The notes: generated by a model from the letters alone, not told the origin. A stretch of DNA of 8,632 nucleotides from an uncultured Microbacterium sp. (GCA_937926065.1 CALANM010000131.1:1-8632), one strand, 5' to 3'; positions 1 to 6,655 are shown, counted from the stretch's first letter. Numbers and translations: made by a program.

Positions 1-896
1 GCGGCGGCGGGACGCCCGGCGAGGCCGGTCAGCAGCTCAAGCACGCACAGCGCCGCGAGGCGCACGGTGCGGCCGTCGGGCGCGTCGGCTGTGGCATCCA
101 CCTCGACGATGTCGGCGGAGCGCACGCGAGGGTCGACCGCGAGCGAGCGCACGAGCGCGCGGAGCTCCCACGCCGCCAGCCCGCCGGGAAGCGACGCGGG
201 GCAGCCCGGGGCCACGGAGCGGTCGCACACGTCGACGTCGATGTCGAGGTGGATGCGGTGACCGACGCCGGCGATCTCGAGCGCCTCGGCAACGACGTCG
301 TCCATGCCGCGGCGGCTGAGCTGGTCGAGGGTGATGACGGTGATGCCGTAGTCGGCGGCGCGCCGGGCGTACTCTGCCGAGTTGGCGAAGTCGGCGATGC
401 CGAGCTGCACGATCCGCCGCGGATCGAAGCCGTCGTCGATGAGCCGCCGCACCGGCGAGCCGTTGGACTCGCCGTCGCGCAGGTCGAAGTGCGCGTCGAT
501 CGTGATGAGGCCCGTCGCGCGAGCGCCCTGGGCCGTCGCGTAGGTGATCGAGTTGTCGCCGCCGAGGGCGATCACGAGTCCCGCGCGGTGAAGCTCCCCG
601 ACGCGCTGTCGAAGGCGCTGCTCGCCGTCGGGGCCGTCGGGGTCGTCGACGTCGCCCGCGTCGGCGATGTTGAGCACGTCGTTGAGGTCGAGCGGCGGCG
701 GACCCACCAGCGTCGGACTGAACCGTCGCAGCGCCTCGCGCACCGCGGCGGGGGTCGCGTGGGCCCCCGACGGTGACAGCGACGTCTTGGAGGCCGGGGC
801 GCCGAGCAGCACGGCATCCTCGCGGCCGGTCCATTCCGGCCAGCCGCCGGCACGGGGCCAGCGAGGGTCGTCGGGAAGTGAGATCGGTTCAGTCAT
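1..896 (-). CDS. Arginase/ureohydrolase-family protein, formimidoylglutamase-like (3' end outside window)
   Basis: Reading from an ATG at 896, 298 codons stay open to the window edge; the stop lies outside. The protein shows the binuclear-manganese hydrolase signatures of the arginase superfamily: LGGDNS at residues 111-116, DAHFD at 134-138, and an LDIDVDVCD stretch at 217-225 followed by APG at 229-231. These supply most of the metal-ligand aspartates. The family cleaves guanidino or formimino C-N bonds (arginine, agmatine, formimidoylglutamate). The CDxxVAPGCPAS form and GGDN instead of GGDH suggest a HutG-like formimidoylglutamase of histidine degradation, but no other hut gene is visible, so the substrate is uncertain. 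The start overlaps the end of the upstream gene by 8 bp, so the two are probably co-transcribed. The Asn replacing the usual metal-ligand His (N115) is notable. At about 300 residues it is near the usual family length, so little is missing. Confidence 0.82.
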   Translation of the reverse strand, partial: MTEPISLPDDPRWPRAGGWPEWTGREDAVLLGAPASKTSLSPSGAHATPAAVREALRRFSPTLVGPPPLDLNDVLNIADAGDVDDPDGPDGEQRLRQRVGELHRAGLVIALGGDNSITYATAQGARATGLITIDAHFDLRDGESNGSPVRRLIDDGFDPRRIVQLGIADFANSAEYARRAADYGITVITLDQLSRRGMDDVVAEALEIAGVGHRIHLDIDVDVCDRSVAPGCPASLPGGLAAWELRALVRSLAVDPRVRSADIVEVDATADAPDGRTVRLAALCVLELLTGLAGRPAA

Positions 897-1236
897 CGCC
901 TACGTACACCCATGCTGTTCGGCCGCTCGCAAGCGGCACCGAGATGCGACGGTACAAGGAGACTTCGTACTCGTCGGCGGCGTCGAGCTCATCGCTCGTG
1001 AGGTGGAGCACCTTGCCCATGACCTTGTCGATCGGGCTGCCCGTGCGGCGGAGCACGGGGTGCATCGACAGCCCCGACACCTCCACCACGCGGCGATCTT
1101 CGATCTCGGCGTACTCGATCCGGTATCCGGGGAGCGCATCGTGCTCGCCCGCCACGATCCGGCCGAACGTGTCGAGCTGCACCTCGGCGAACTGAAGCGT
1201 GCCGTAGGTGAACAAGAGCTCTTCCGCCTCTGCCAC
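889..1236 (-). CDS. Gamma-glutamylcyclotransferase-like (AIG2/GGCT fold) protein
   Basis: This 115-residue protein starts at GTG; an in-frame TAG four codons upstream excludes a longer form. It opens with the family signature LFTYGTLQ (YGTL at residues 11-14), which binds the gamma-glutamyl group. Later it has DEYEVSLYRR at 88-97, where E91 fits the catalytic glutamate that follows an aromatic residue in GGCT-like proteins. Family members convert gamma-glutamyl amines or dipeptides to 5-oxoproline and the free amine or amino acid. The length is typical of small bacterial members, and it has no signal peptide or membrane segment, so it is cytoplasmic. It is the first gene of a likely two-gene unit with the arginase-family gene, which begins 8 bp before its stop codon. 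A TAGCCT box six bases before the GTG suggests a leaderless transcript. The fold assignment is firm; the substrate is not. Confidence 0.85.
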   Translation of the reverse strand: MAEAEELLFTYGTLQFAEVQLDTFGRIVAGEHDALPGYRIEYAEIEDRRVVEVSGLSMHPVLRRTGSPIDKVMGKVLHLTSDELDAADEYEVSLYRRISVPLASGRTAWVYVGDD

Positions 1237-1242
1237 GGACTC

Positions 1243-1248
1243 AGGCTA
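1243..1248 (-). promoter_or_regulatory. -10 box TAGCCT, probable leaderless start
   Basis: On the minus strand TAGCCT matches the actinobacterial TANNNT -10 consensus. It is followed by exactly six bases (GAGTCC) and then the GTG start at 1236, so transcription would begin at or next to the start codon. No convincing -35 element or Shine-Dalgarno site is visible. Confidence 0.5.
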
Positions 1249-1325
1249 CTCCCGGCGCGAAACGGTCGCTCTGGTGAATCGCCGCAGACGCGCCCGCCGG
1301 ACGTCGGGGCCGGAGATGACCGGGT

Positions 1326-2597
1326 TCAGCCGAGGAAGGCGTGCGCGATCGCGAAGATCACGAGTCCCGCGAGGGCGCCCACGATCGTGCCGTTGAGGCG
1401 GATGTACTGGAGGTCGCGGCCCACCATGAGCTCGATCTTCTCGGTCGTCTCGGCCGCGTCCCACTTCTCCACCGTGTCGGTGATGATCGACGCGATGTCG
1501 TGGCGATACCGGTCGACGAGGAACACAGCGGCATCCGTGATGCGGTCATCCACCCGCTTCTGCAGCGCCGGGTCGGCGGCGAGGCGCGACCCCACCTCGA
1601 CGAGCGCCTCGGTCGCACGGCGGCGCAAGGGGCTCGCGGGGTCGTCGAGGGAGCGCAGCAGGCCCGCCTTCGCCGTGTTCCACGCCTCGGCGGCGAGCTC
1701 GCGCACGCGCGGACTGTCGAATACGGCGCTCTTGGCATCCTCGAGCCGCCCGATCGTCTCGGGGTCGTGCTGCAGGTTGCCCGCCAGGCGCGTCAGGTAG
1801 CCGTCGATCGCGCGGCGCGCGGGGTGGTCGCCGTCGGACTGCATGGCCCGCACGAACTTCACGGCCTCGTGGTAGACGGTGTCGTCGATCAGCCGCATCG
1901 CCACCGACGGCACCCACGAGGGAAGCCGGCGTGAGACGAGTCCGTTGAAGGCGTCGCGTCCCGACTCGAGCCACGTCGCGAGACTGTCGACACCCAGATC
2001 GACGGCCCCGCGGTGCGCATCGGCGGCGATCACGCGCTCGAGCCATTCACCCACCGTCGGACCCCACTCGGGCCGCAGCAGGTGCTCGCGGGCGAGGTCT
2101 CCGATGAGGTCCTGGACCTCGTCGTCGCTCAGGGCGCGCAGGATGCCGGTCGCCACCGCGGCTCCTTCGGCCGCCACGCGCTCGGCGTGCTCGGGCACCC
2201 GCAGCCACTCACCGGCCTTCGCCGCGATGCCGGTCGACTCGAGCTTGGCGCGCACGACGTCGCCGTCGAGGAAGTTGGTCTCGACGAACTCGCCCAGGGT
2301 GCGCCCGATCTCGTCTTTGCGGCGCGGGATGATCGCCGTGTGCGGGATGGGGATGCCGAGCGGATGCCGGAACAGCGCCGTCACCGCGAACCAGTCGGCG
2401 AGGGCTCCGACCATGCCGCCCTCCGCGGCCGCACGCACATACGCGAGCCACGGGTAGCGCTCCTGCAGCGCGAACGCCACGACGAACAGCACCGCCATGA
2501 AGATCAGCGCCCCGAGGGCCACGCCCTTCATGACCCGCAGGCCGCGACGGCGCTCCTGGTCGGCGGGGCTCAACAGCTGCGTCGGTGTCGGGGCCAT
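1326..2597 (-). CDS. DUF445 domain-containing membrane protein
   Basis: This 423-residue protein starts at ATG. After a basic segment (ERRRGLR, residues 15-21) there is a membrane helix at about 25-44. Next comes the DUF445 hallmark region at 59-98, with EGGMVGALADWFAVTALF, HPLGIPIPHTAIIPRRK and DEIG. A long charged helical middle (about 100-395) leads to a second membrane helix at about 404-423, right at the C-terminus. This gives two anchors with a large soluble domain between them. The length is normal for actinobacterial members. The biochemical role of DUF445 (YjiN-like) proteins is not established, and I do not assign one. It stands alone: 89 bp separate its stop from the downstream GGCT-like gene, and upstream it diverges from the CsoR-family regulator across 81 bp. 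Confidence 0.9.
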   Translation of the reverse strand: MAPTPTQLLSPADQERRRGLRVMKGVALGALIFMAVLFVVAFALQERYPWLAYVRAAAEGGMVGALADWFAVTALFRHPLGIPIPHTAIIPRRKDEIGRTLGEFVETNFLDGDVVRAKLESTGIAAKAGEWLRVPEHAERVAAEGAAVATGILRALSDDEVQDLIGDLAREHLLRPEWGPTVGEWLERVIAADAHRGAVDLGVDSLATWLESGRDAFNGLVSRRLPSWVPSVAMRLIDDTVYHEAVKFVRAMQSDGDHPARRAIDGYLTRLAGNLQHDPETIGRLEDAKSAVFDSPRVRELAAEAWNTAKAGLLRSLDDPASPLRRRATEALVEVGSRLAADPALQKRVDDRITDAAVFLVDRYRHDIASIITDTVEKWDAAETTEKIELMVGRDLQYIRLNGTIVGALAGLVIFAIAHAFLG

Positions 2598-2603
2598 GCC
2601 GCT

Positions 2604-2609
2604 ATGTTG
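2604..2609 (-). promoter_or_regulatory. Possible -10 box CAACAT for the DUF445 gene
   Basis: CAACAT lies six bases before the ATG at 2597. It keeps the two most conserved -10 bases (A at position 2, T at position 6) but has C instead of T at position 1. Alone it is weak. It gains weight because the same spacing recurs before six other genes here. Confidence 0.3.
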
Positions 2610-2666
2610 TCACGCCCGTCAGTCGCGCGGCAGAACGCCGCCCGCCTGCACCCTGCGCGCGCGGCG

Positions 2667-2672
2667 TAGTCT
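2667..2672 (+). promoter_or_regulatory. -10 box TAGTCT, probable leaderless start of the CsoR-family gene
   Basis: TAGTCT fits TANNNT and is followed by six bases (GACCTC) and the GTG start at 2679, which is leaderless spacing. No Shine-Dalgarno sequence precedes the GTG. The 81-bp divergent spacer shows no obvious G-tract or dyad operator typical of CsoR or RcnR. Confidence 0.5.
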
Positions 2673-2678
2673 GACCTC

Positions 2679-2951
2679 GTGATCGACGACATCCAGAAGC
2701 GCGCCCTCCACCGCACTCGCATCCTGGAGGGGCAGCTGCGCGGCCTCGCGAAGATGATCGAGAACGAGGACTACTGCATGGACATCATCGGCCAGTCCCG
2801 TGCCATCCAGAAGGCCCTGGCATCGCTCGACAAGCTCCTCATCGAGAACCACCTGCGCACGCACGTCGCGCACATGTTCGAGCACGGCGGCGACCAGCGT
2901 GAGCAGGCCGTCAAGGAGCTGTTGAAGGCCTACGACTTCGAAGGACGCTGA
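2679..2951 (+). CDS. CsoR/RcnR/FrmR-family (DUF156) metal- or thiol-sensing transcriptional repressor
   Basis: This 90-residue all-helical protein has the family's N-terminal ILEGQLRGLAKMIE (residues 15-28), then DYCMDI with C33, and ENHLRTH with H58 and H62. Members are tetrameric DNA-binding repressors that release DNA on binding Cu(I), Ni/Co, formaldehyde or persulfide. The Cys-25 residues-His-4 residues spacing equals that of RcnR (C35, H60, H64), whereas canonical CsoR has Cys-His-Cys. The N-terminal His of RcnR is missing, so the sensed ligand cannot be deduced. The GTG start follows a TAGTCT box by six bases. The stop is only 12 bp from the stop of the convergent ACAD-fold gene. No metal transporter, chaperone or formaldehyde gene is adjacent, so its target may be itself, the divergent DUF445 gene, or something distant. 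Confidence 0.9.
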   Translation: MIDDIQKRALHRTRILEGQLRGLAKMIENEDYCMDIIGQSRAIQKALASLDKLLIENHLRTHVAHMFEHGGDQREQAVKELLKAYDFEGR

Positions 2952-2963
2952 GCGCCGCCGCGA

Positions 2964-4121
2964 TCAGGACTCGAGCGGCCCGAGCCAGGCTGTGGCCACC
3001 GTGCTGTGGGCCGACTCGGGGTCGGAGGGATGGAACATCCCCGCCAGCACGTCGCGGTAAAGGCGGCTCAGCTCGCTGCGGGTGAAGTACGACGAGCCGC
3101 CCGCCACCAGCATCGCGTCGTCGACGATCTGCTTGGCTGCCACGACCGCGCGGTGCTTCAGACCGCTCAGCTTCGCGAACCACAGCGGGCCATGGTCGAC
3201 GACGTCGTCGACATCGCGGGCGACCGAGGCCAGCTGCGGCAGCATCCCGTCGTAGGTGAGCGCCATGTCGGCGATACGCCAGCGGATGTCGGGATCCTGG
3301 CTGTAGGTCTTGCCTGAGCGCTTCGACGTGCGCTTCTTCGCCGTCTCGACGGCCAGGTCGAGCGCTCGCCGTGCGATGCCCGTGTAGACCGATGCCAGCA
3401 GGATCTCGAACACGCTGAAGATGCCGAACACGAGCGGATCGGGCTGGGGGCCGGGAGTGAGTCGGCGCACGACACGGTCGGCGGGGGCGACGGCGCCGTG
3501 GAGCTCGGTCGTGCGTGACTGTGTGCCGCGCATGCCGACCGTGTCCCAGTCGTCGCGCGTGACCACGGCATCCGTGCGCGGCACGAAAGCGTAGACCATC
3601 TGAGGCGCGTCGGCGCTTGTCGTGTCGAGGCCGTGGAGGCCGAGCTGCGTCCAGACGGGCGCAAGCGATGTGAAGATCTTGGTGCCCGTGAACGCGTAGC
3701 CGCCGTCGGGCAGGGGAGAGGCATCGGTGTCGCTGCCGAAGAGCACGAGGTCGTTGCCGGCCTCGCTGATGCCGAAGGCGAACACCTCGCCGGCGACCGC
3801 GCCCTCCTGCACGAAGCGGAGCGAGTCGATGCCGCGGTCGGCGAGCACCTTCGCGACGCCCGTCCACACGAGGTGCATATTGATGGCGAGGGCGGTCGCG
3901 GGGGCGGCGGTCGCGAGGCGCTGCTGGAGCACGGAGGCTTCGGCCAGGCCGAGACCGGCACCGCCGAGCTCGGACGGGACGAGGATCGCGAGGTAGCCCG
4001 CCTCGCGCAGATCGGCGAGGTCCTCCTCGGGGAACGCATTGTCGGCGTCGATCGCGGCGGCACGTGCGCGGATGCGATCGAGCAGTTCGTCGGACAGGTG
4101 GGCGGCGGGATCGAACGTCAC
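2964..4121 (-). CDS. Acyl-CoA dehydrogenase-fold flavoprotein (possibly a flavin monooxygenase-type member)
   Basis: A 385-residue protein read from the GTG at 4121. The frame stays open upstream, but that part is antisense to the gene at 4179 and does not look like the family. The N-terminal helical domain carries FPEEDLADLREAGYLAILVP and GGAGLGL (about 30-59). The middle beta domain has FAFGISEAGND and GGYAFTGTKIFTS, which form the flavin/substrate site in this fold. The C-terminal helical bundle ends with SRLYRD and GMFHPSDPESAHS (about 352-373). ACADs oxidise acyl-CoA thioesters using FAD and pass electrons to ETF. Here the family's C-terminal catalytic Glu (the E of YEGT) aligns with P365 and is preceded by H364, so dehydrogenase chemistry is doubtful. 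Related folds include DszC/SfnC-type monooxygenases. No ETF, CoA-ligase or flavin reductase gene is adjacent. A CAGAAT box precedes the GTG by six bases. Confidence 0.85.
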   Translation of the reverse strand: MTFDPAAHLSDELLDRIRARAAAIDADNAFPEEDLADLREAGYLAILVPSELGGAGLGLAEASVLQQRLATAAPATALAINMHLVWTGVAKVLADRGIDSLRFVQEGAVAGEVFAFGISEAGNDLVLFGSDTDASPLPDGGYAFTGTKIFTSLAPVWTQLGLHGLDTTSADAPQMVYAFVPRTDAVVTRDDWDTVGMRGTQSRTTELHGAVAPADRVVRRLTPGPQPDPLVFGIFSVFEILLASVYTGIARRALDLAVETAKKRTSKRSGKTYSQDPDIRWRIADMALTYDGMLPQLASVARDVDDVVDHGPLWFAKLSGLKHRAVVAAKQIVDDAMLVAGGSSYFTRSELSRLYRDVLAGMFHPSDPESAHSTVATAWLGPLES

Positions 4122-4127
4122 CTCACC

Positions 4128-4133
4128 ATTCTG
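4128..4133 (-). promoter_or_regulatory. Possible -10 box CAGAAT for the ACAD-fold gene
   Basis: CAGAAT lies six bases (GGTGAG) before the GTG at 4121 and keeps the A2 and T6 positions of TANNNT. The GGTGAG spacer could alternatively act as a weak ribosome-binding site lying very close to the start. Confidence 0.3.
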
Positions 4134-4166
4134 CTCCGACCCGGAGCCCGTCGGTCCGGAGCGCGG

Positions 4167-4172
4167 CAGGAT
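4167..4172 (+). promoter_or_regulatory. Possible -10 box CAGGAT (or Shine-Dalgarno AGGA) for the small hypothetical gene
   Basis: CAGGAT lies six bases before the ATG at 4179. Its AGGA core could equally serve as a Shine-Dalgarno element at a workable spacing, so the two readings compete. It faces the CAGAAT box of the divergent ACAD-fold gene about 35 bp away. Confidence 0.3.
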
Positions 4173-4178
4173 GGGGAC

Positions 4179-4583
4179 ATGATCTCGACCGACCTGGCCC
4201 TCGCGCTGCGCGACGCCGGGCTGGTGTGGCATCCGGCATCGGGCGACCGCTTCCAGCTCGACGAGCCCGAGTTCGAGGCCGACGTGTTCACGGTCAGTGA
4301 GATGACGATCGAGCCGCGGCGGTACCCGACCGGCGTGATCCTCGCGTTCAACGGCACGACCGAGTGGGCGCTCGACTCCGTCGCGCTCGAGGACGCACTG
4401 TGGCTGCCCCGCGAAGACCAGCTGCGCGAGCTCCTGCGCGGCATGTTCCGGTCGCTCCGACGTGCCGACGACACGCACGTCGTCGAGATCCAGGTCAATG
4501 GCGAAGTGCGGCAGTTCGAGCATCCGGAGCCGGCCGACGCCTACGCGCTCGCGCTGCTGAGCGTCCTCCGCCGGATCTCCTGA
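4179..4583 (+). CDS. Conserved hypothetical protein, 134 residues
   Basis: I do not recognise a characterised function. The protein is soluble and acidic in its first half, with no signal peptide, membrane helix or cysteine motif. It begins MISTDLALALRDAGLVWHP and continues with GDRFQLDEPEF, an aromatic-poor beta-looking middle (EMTIEPRRYPTGVILAFNGT), then EDALWLPREDQLRELLRGMF and a short C-terminal helix ending in LSVLRRIS. From memory, homologues of this size are common in Microbacteriaceae and some carry a misleading pilus-assembly (CpaE) label; nothing here supports a pilus role, since there is no P-loop. The ATG is preferred because an in-frame upstream extension would lie wholly antisense to the ACAD-fold gene and because AGGA or a -10-like box sits just before it. 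Its stop is 18 bp from that of the convergent hydrolase gene. Confidence 0.8.
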   Translation: MISTDLALALRDAGLVWHPASGDRFQLDEPEFEADVFTVSEMTIEPRRYPTGVILAFNGTTEWALDSVALEDALWLPREDQLRELLRGMFRSLRRADDTHVVEIQVNGEVRQFEHPEPADAYALALLSVLRRIS

Positions 4584-4601
4584 CCGGCCGCACGGGGCGC
4601 G

Positions 4602-5357
4602 TCAGTCGATGATGCCGAAGAGCTGCCGCAGCGTTTCCTCGGGCCTGTCGCGGTGCGGCGAGTGGCCGGAGCCCTCGACGATCGACATGGAGACGACGGG
4701 GTTGCGAAGCACCTCGTCGACCACCGGTCCCGTGAAGATCGAGTAGACCGCGGGATCGCTCGCGATGATGTGCGTCGGAACGGTGAGGCGTGCGGCCGCG
4801 TCGCGGACGTCCCACGGACGGTTCTGCACCCCGGTCTCGTCGGCAGCCCACGGGCTCATCTGCTGCGTCGCTGTCGACTTCAGCTCGATGTCGTGCTCGT
4901 GCCAGGTGGGGTGCTCAGCGCGCACCGCCTCGGGCGACGGGTCTGCGAAGGCGGCCCGCTGGCTCTGGAGAACGGGCGTCAAGTCGGCGCCGGCGAGGTG
5001 GATCGCCGGATCGACGAGCACGAGCCGGCGCGTCCAGCCCGGTGCTGCGGCGCTTGCGACCGTGGCGGCGGCCCCGCCGAGCGAATGCCCGATCACGAGG
5101 TCCCACCCGTCTCTTCCCGGCGCCGTGACGTTCTGCACATCGGCGGCGTATGCGGCGATCGAGTAGTCGAGCGCGCGCGGGGCGGTGCCGTGACCGCGAA
5201 GATCGACCGCGGTGGCGTGCCAGCCGGCTTCCGCGAGCGCCGTGCCGAACCGCCACATGAGCGCGCCGCTGGAGCCGAGTCCGTGGATGAGCAGGGCACG
5301 GCGCTCGGCATCGGGGGAGCCCCACGACTGACGCGGCAGAGTGACGGGTGCGGGCAT
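4602..5357 (-). CDS. Alpha/beta hydrolase
   Basis: A 251-residue protein with the complete alpha/beta-hydrolase layout: an oxyanion-hole HGLGSSG at residues 25-31, a DLRGHG strand-turn at 52-57, a nucleophile elbow GHSLGG with S92, a probable acid D201 in IIASDP, and a catalytic H232 in GSGHSPH. A lid-like insertion rich in charged residues spans about 120-185. Members cleave esters, lactones or related bonds; the substrate cannot be told from sequence, and no signal peptide is present, so it is cytoplasmic. I chose the ATG at 5357 over an in-frame ATG at 5402 because the extra 15 residues resemble no family N-terminus and because TAGAGT lies seven bases before 5357. It is on the same strand as the MFS gene, 86 bp downstream, but probably has its own promoter. 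Confidence 0.88.
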   Translation of the reverse strand: MPAPVTLPRQSWGSPDAERRALLIHGLGSSGALMWRFGTALAEAGWHATAVDLRGHGTAPRALDYSIAAYAADVQNVTAPGRDGWDLVIGHSLGGAAATVASAAAPGWTRRLVLVDPAIHLAGADLTPVLQSQRAAFADPSPEAVRAEHPTWHEHDIELKSTATQQMSPWAADETGVQNRPWDVRDAAARLTVPTHIIASDPAVYSIFTGPVVDEVLRNPVVSMSIVEGSGHSPHRDRPEETLRQLFGIID

Positions 5358-5364
5358 GACCGCC

Positions 5365-5370
5365 ACTCTA
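5365..5370 (-). promoter_or_regulatory. -10 box TAGAGT, probable leaderless start of the hydrolase gene
   Basis: TAGAGT on the minus strand is followed by seven bases and the ATG at 5357. It matches TANNNT and supports both a leaderless transcript and the shorter start. It falls inside the longer alternative reading frame. Confidence 0.45.
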
Positions 5371-5398
5371 GAAGAGGTCCGGGTCGTCGCCGCGCCAC

Positions 5399-5424
5399 GC
5401 ATCCGGCCCCTGGCAGGCGGATGC
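5399..5424 (-). terminator. Hairpin after the MFS gene, possible U-less terminator
   Basis: A perfect 7-bp inverted repeat (GCATCCG at 5399-5405, CGGATGC at 5418-5424) with a 12-nt loop that can pair further (CC with GG). It lies 19 bp beyond the MFS stop on the minus strand and before the hydrolase promoter. No T-run follows, so it would be the T-less hairpin type often proposed in actinobacteria. It is unproven. Confidence 0.35.
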
Positions 5425-5443
5425 CGTCAGCTGGCAGTCGCGA

Positions 5444-6649
5444 TCAGGTGATCGTCTCGATGGGCGCCGTGTCGGGAATCGGGCTCGCGTCGCGGCCGCG
5501 GAGGTCGGGGAAGCCGCGGACGCAGAGGATCGCGACGAGCGCTCCCACGATGGCGAAGGCCGCGGCCGCCCAGTAGGCGCCGACGGGGCCGACGCCGTCG
5601 ATGAGGAACCCGGCGACCGCCGAGCCCGCGGCGGCGCCGATGAGCTGGCCGGTGCCGATCCAGCCGTACGCCTCGGCGGTCTCGCTGAACTTCACGCTGG
5701 CGCTCGTCATCGCGAACATGACCGCCAGAGCGGGGGCGATGCCGACGCCGGCGACGAACAGCGACGCGTTGAGCCACCAGAAGGAGAGCGAGATCACGGT
5801 GACCGAGAGGCCGATGGCGACGACCGTCAGGCGACGGGCCATCGCCCACGGGCCGATCGGGATGTGCCCGAACGACAGGCCGCCCACGAGGCTGCCCACC
5901 GAGAAGACCGCCAGCACCAGGCCGGCCTCGAGTCCGCCGTGGCCGAAGGTGGCGACGACGCCCGCCTCGACAGCCGCGCATGCGCCGATGAGGAGGAAGC
6001 CGACCACCGTCGCGAGAAGCACGACGGGCTTGGCGAGCACCTTGCCGAAGGCGCGGCGGCTGCGCGGGATGCGCACGCGGCCGACTTCGGGAGAGAGGAT
6101 GAACCACGCGCCGCCGCCGACGAGGATCACGACGACCATGAGCAGGCCCGGCACCGTGCCCGCCTGGGTGGCGACGATCGTGATGAGCACGGGCGCCAGG
6201 ATCCAGATGATCTCCTGCAGGCTCGCGTCGAGCGAGAACAGGGGAGTCAGCTGGCGGGAGTTCACGATCTTGGGGTAGATGGTGCGGACGGCGGACTGCA
6301 CCGGCGGCGTCGACAGACCGGCGACGAGGCCGGTGACCATGTAGCCGAAGATCGGGAGGTCGGACAGGGTCAGCACCAGCAGCGCGACGGCGCAGACGGC
6401 GGTCGTGAGGGTGAGGACGCGCCGCATGCCCCACACGCCCATCCAGCGGCTGGTGACGGGACCGGCGACCGCCTGACCGATGGAGGCGGCGGCGAGCACG
6501 AGTCCGGCCGCGCCGTAGGAGCCGGTGATCTGCTCGATGTGGAGCAGGATCGCGAGACTCGTCATGCCGTTCGGGAAGCGCGCGACGAGCTGCGCCGTGA
6601 TGATGCGTGCGACGCCCGGAGTCTTCAGAAGGTCACGGTACGCGCTCAC
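5444..6649 (-). CDS. MFS transporter, 12 membrane segments predicted
   Basis: This 401-residue, strongly hydrophobic protein has about twelve membrane-spanning stretches in two blocks of six. An arginine-rich cytoplasmic loop divides them at about 190-205 (VGRVRIPRSRRAFGK). The first half has SRWMGVWGMRRV near residues 67-78, at the place of the MFS loop 2-3 motif, and G/A-rich helices such as GAAGLVLAAASIGQAVAGPV. The substrate is unknown; the family type suggests a drug or metabolite exporter, which is an inference. The GTG at 6649 gives the usual short N-terminal tail MSAYRDLLKTPGV before the first helix. GGAGGG directly abuts the GTG, too close for a good Shine-Dalgarno site, whereas TAGCGT lies six bases upstream. 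It is divergent from the nrd operon across a 393-bp spacer. Confidence 0.88.
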   Translation of the reverse strand: MSAYRDLLKTPGVARIITAQLVARFPNGMTSLAILLHIEQITGSYGAAGLVLAAASIGQAVAGPVTSRWMGVWGMRRVLTLTTAVCAVALLVLTLSDLPIFGYMVTGLVAGLSTPPVQSAVRTIYPKIVNSRQLTPLFSLDASLQEIIWILAPVLITIVATQAGTVPGLLMVVVILVGGGAWFILSPEVGRVRIPRSRRAFGKVLAKPVVLLATVVGFLLIGACAAVEAGVVATFGHGGLEAGLVLAVFSVGSLVGGLSFGHIPIGPWAMARRLTVVAIGLSVTVISLSFWWLNASLFVAGVGIAPALAVMFAMTSASVKFSETAEAYGWIGTGQLIGAAAGSAVAGFLIDGVGPVGAYWAAAAFAIVGALVAILCVRGFPDLRGRDASPIPDTAPIETIT

Positions 6650-6655
6650 CCCTCC

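Noticed and set aside
2598..2678. CsoR/RcnR operator in the divergent spacer
   Set aside because: I looked for a G/C-tract flanked by TA..TA dyads and found none; the spacer is only generically GC-rich.
4136..4154. Inverted repeat CCGAC-N9-GTCGG between the divergent ACAD-fold and hypothetical genes
   Set aside because: Five-base GC-rich arms are expected often by chance in this DNA; there is no supporting regulator or second copy.
3633..4178. Long in-frame upstream extension of the hypothetical gene on the plus strand
   Set aside because: It is entirely antisense to the ACAD-fold coding sequence, and its translation looks like a shadow frame of GC-rich DNA; the ATG at 4179 has its own upstream signal.
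4122..4523. Upstream extension of the ACAD-fold reading frame on the minus strand
   Set aside because: The extra 134 residues are antisense to the gene at 4179 and show no ACAD N-terminal features; the family homology begins right after the GTG at 4121.
5358..5402. Earlier ATG (5402) for the alpha/beta hydrolase
   Set aside because: The added 15 residues look random, and the TAGAGT box would fall inside the coding sequence.
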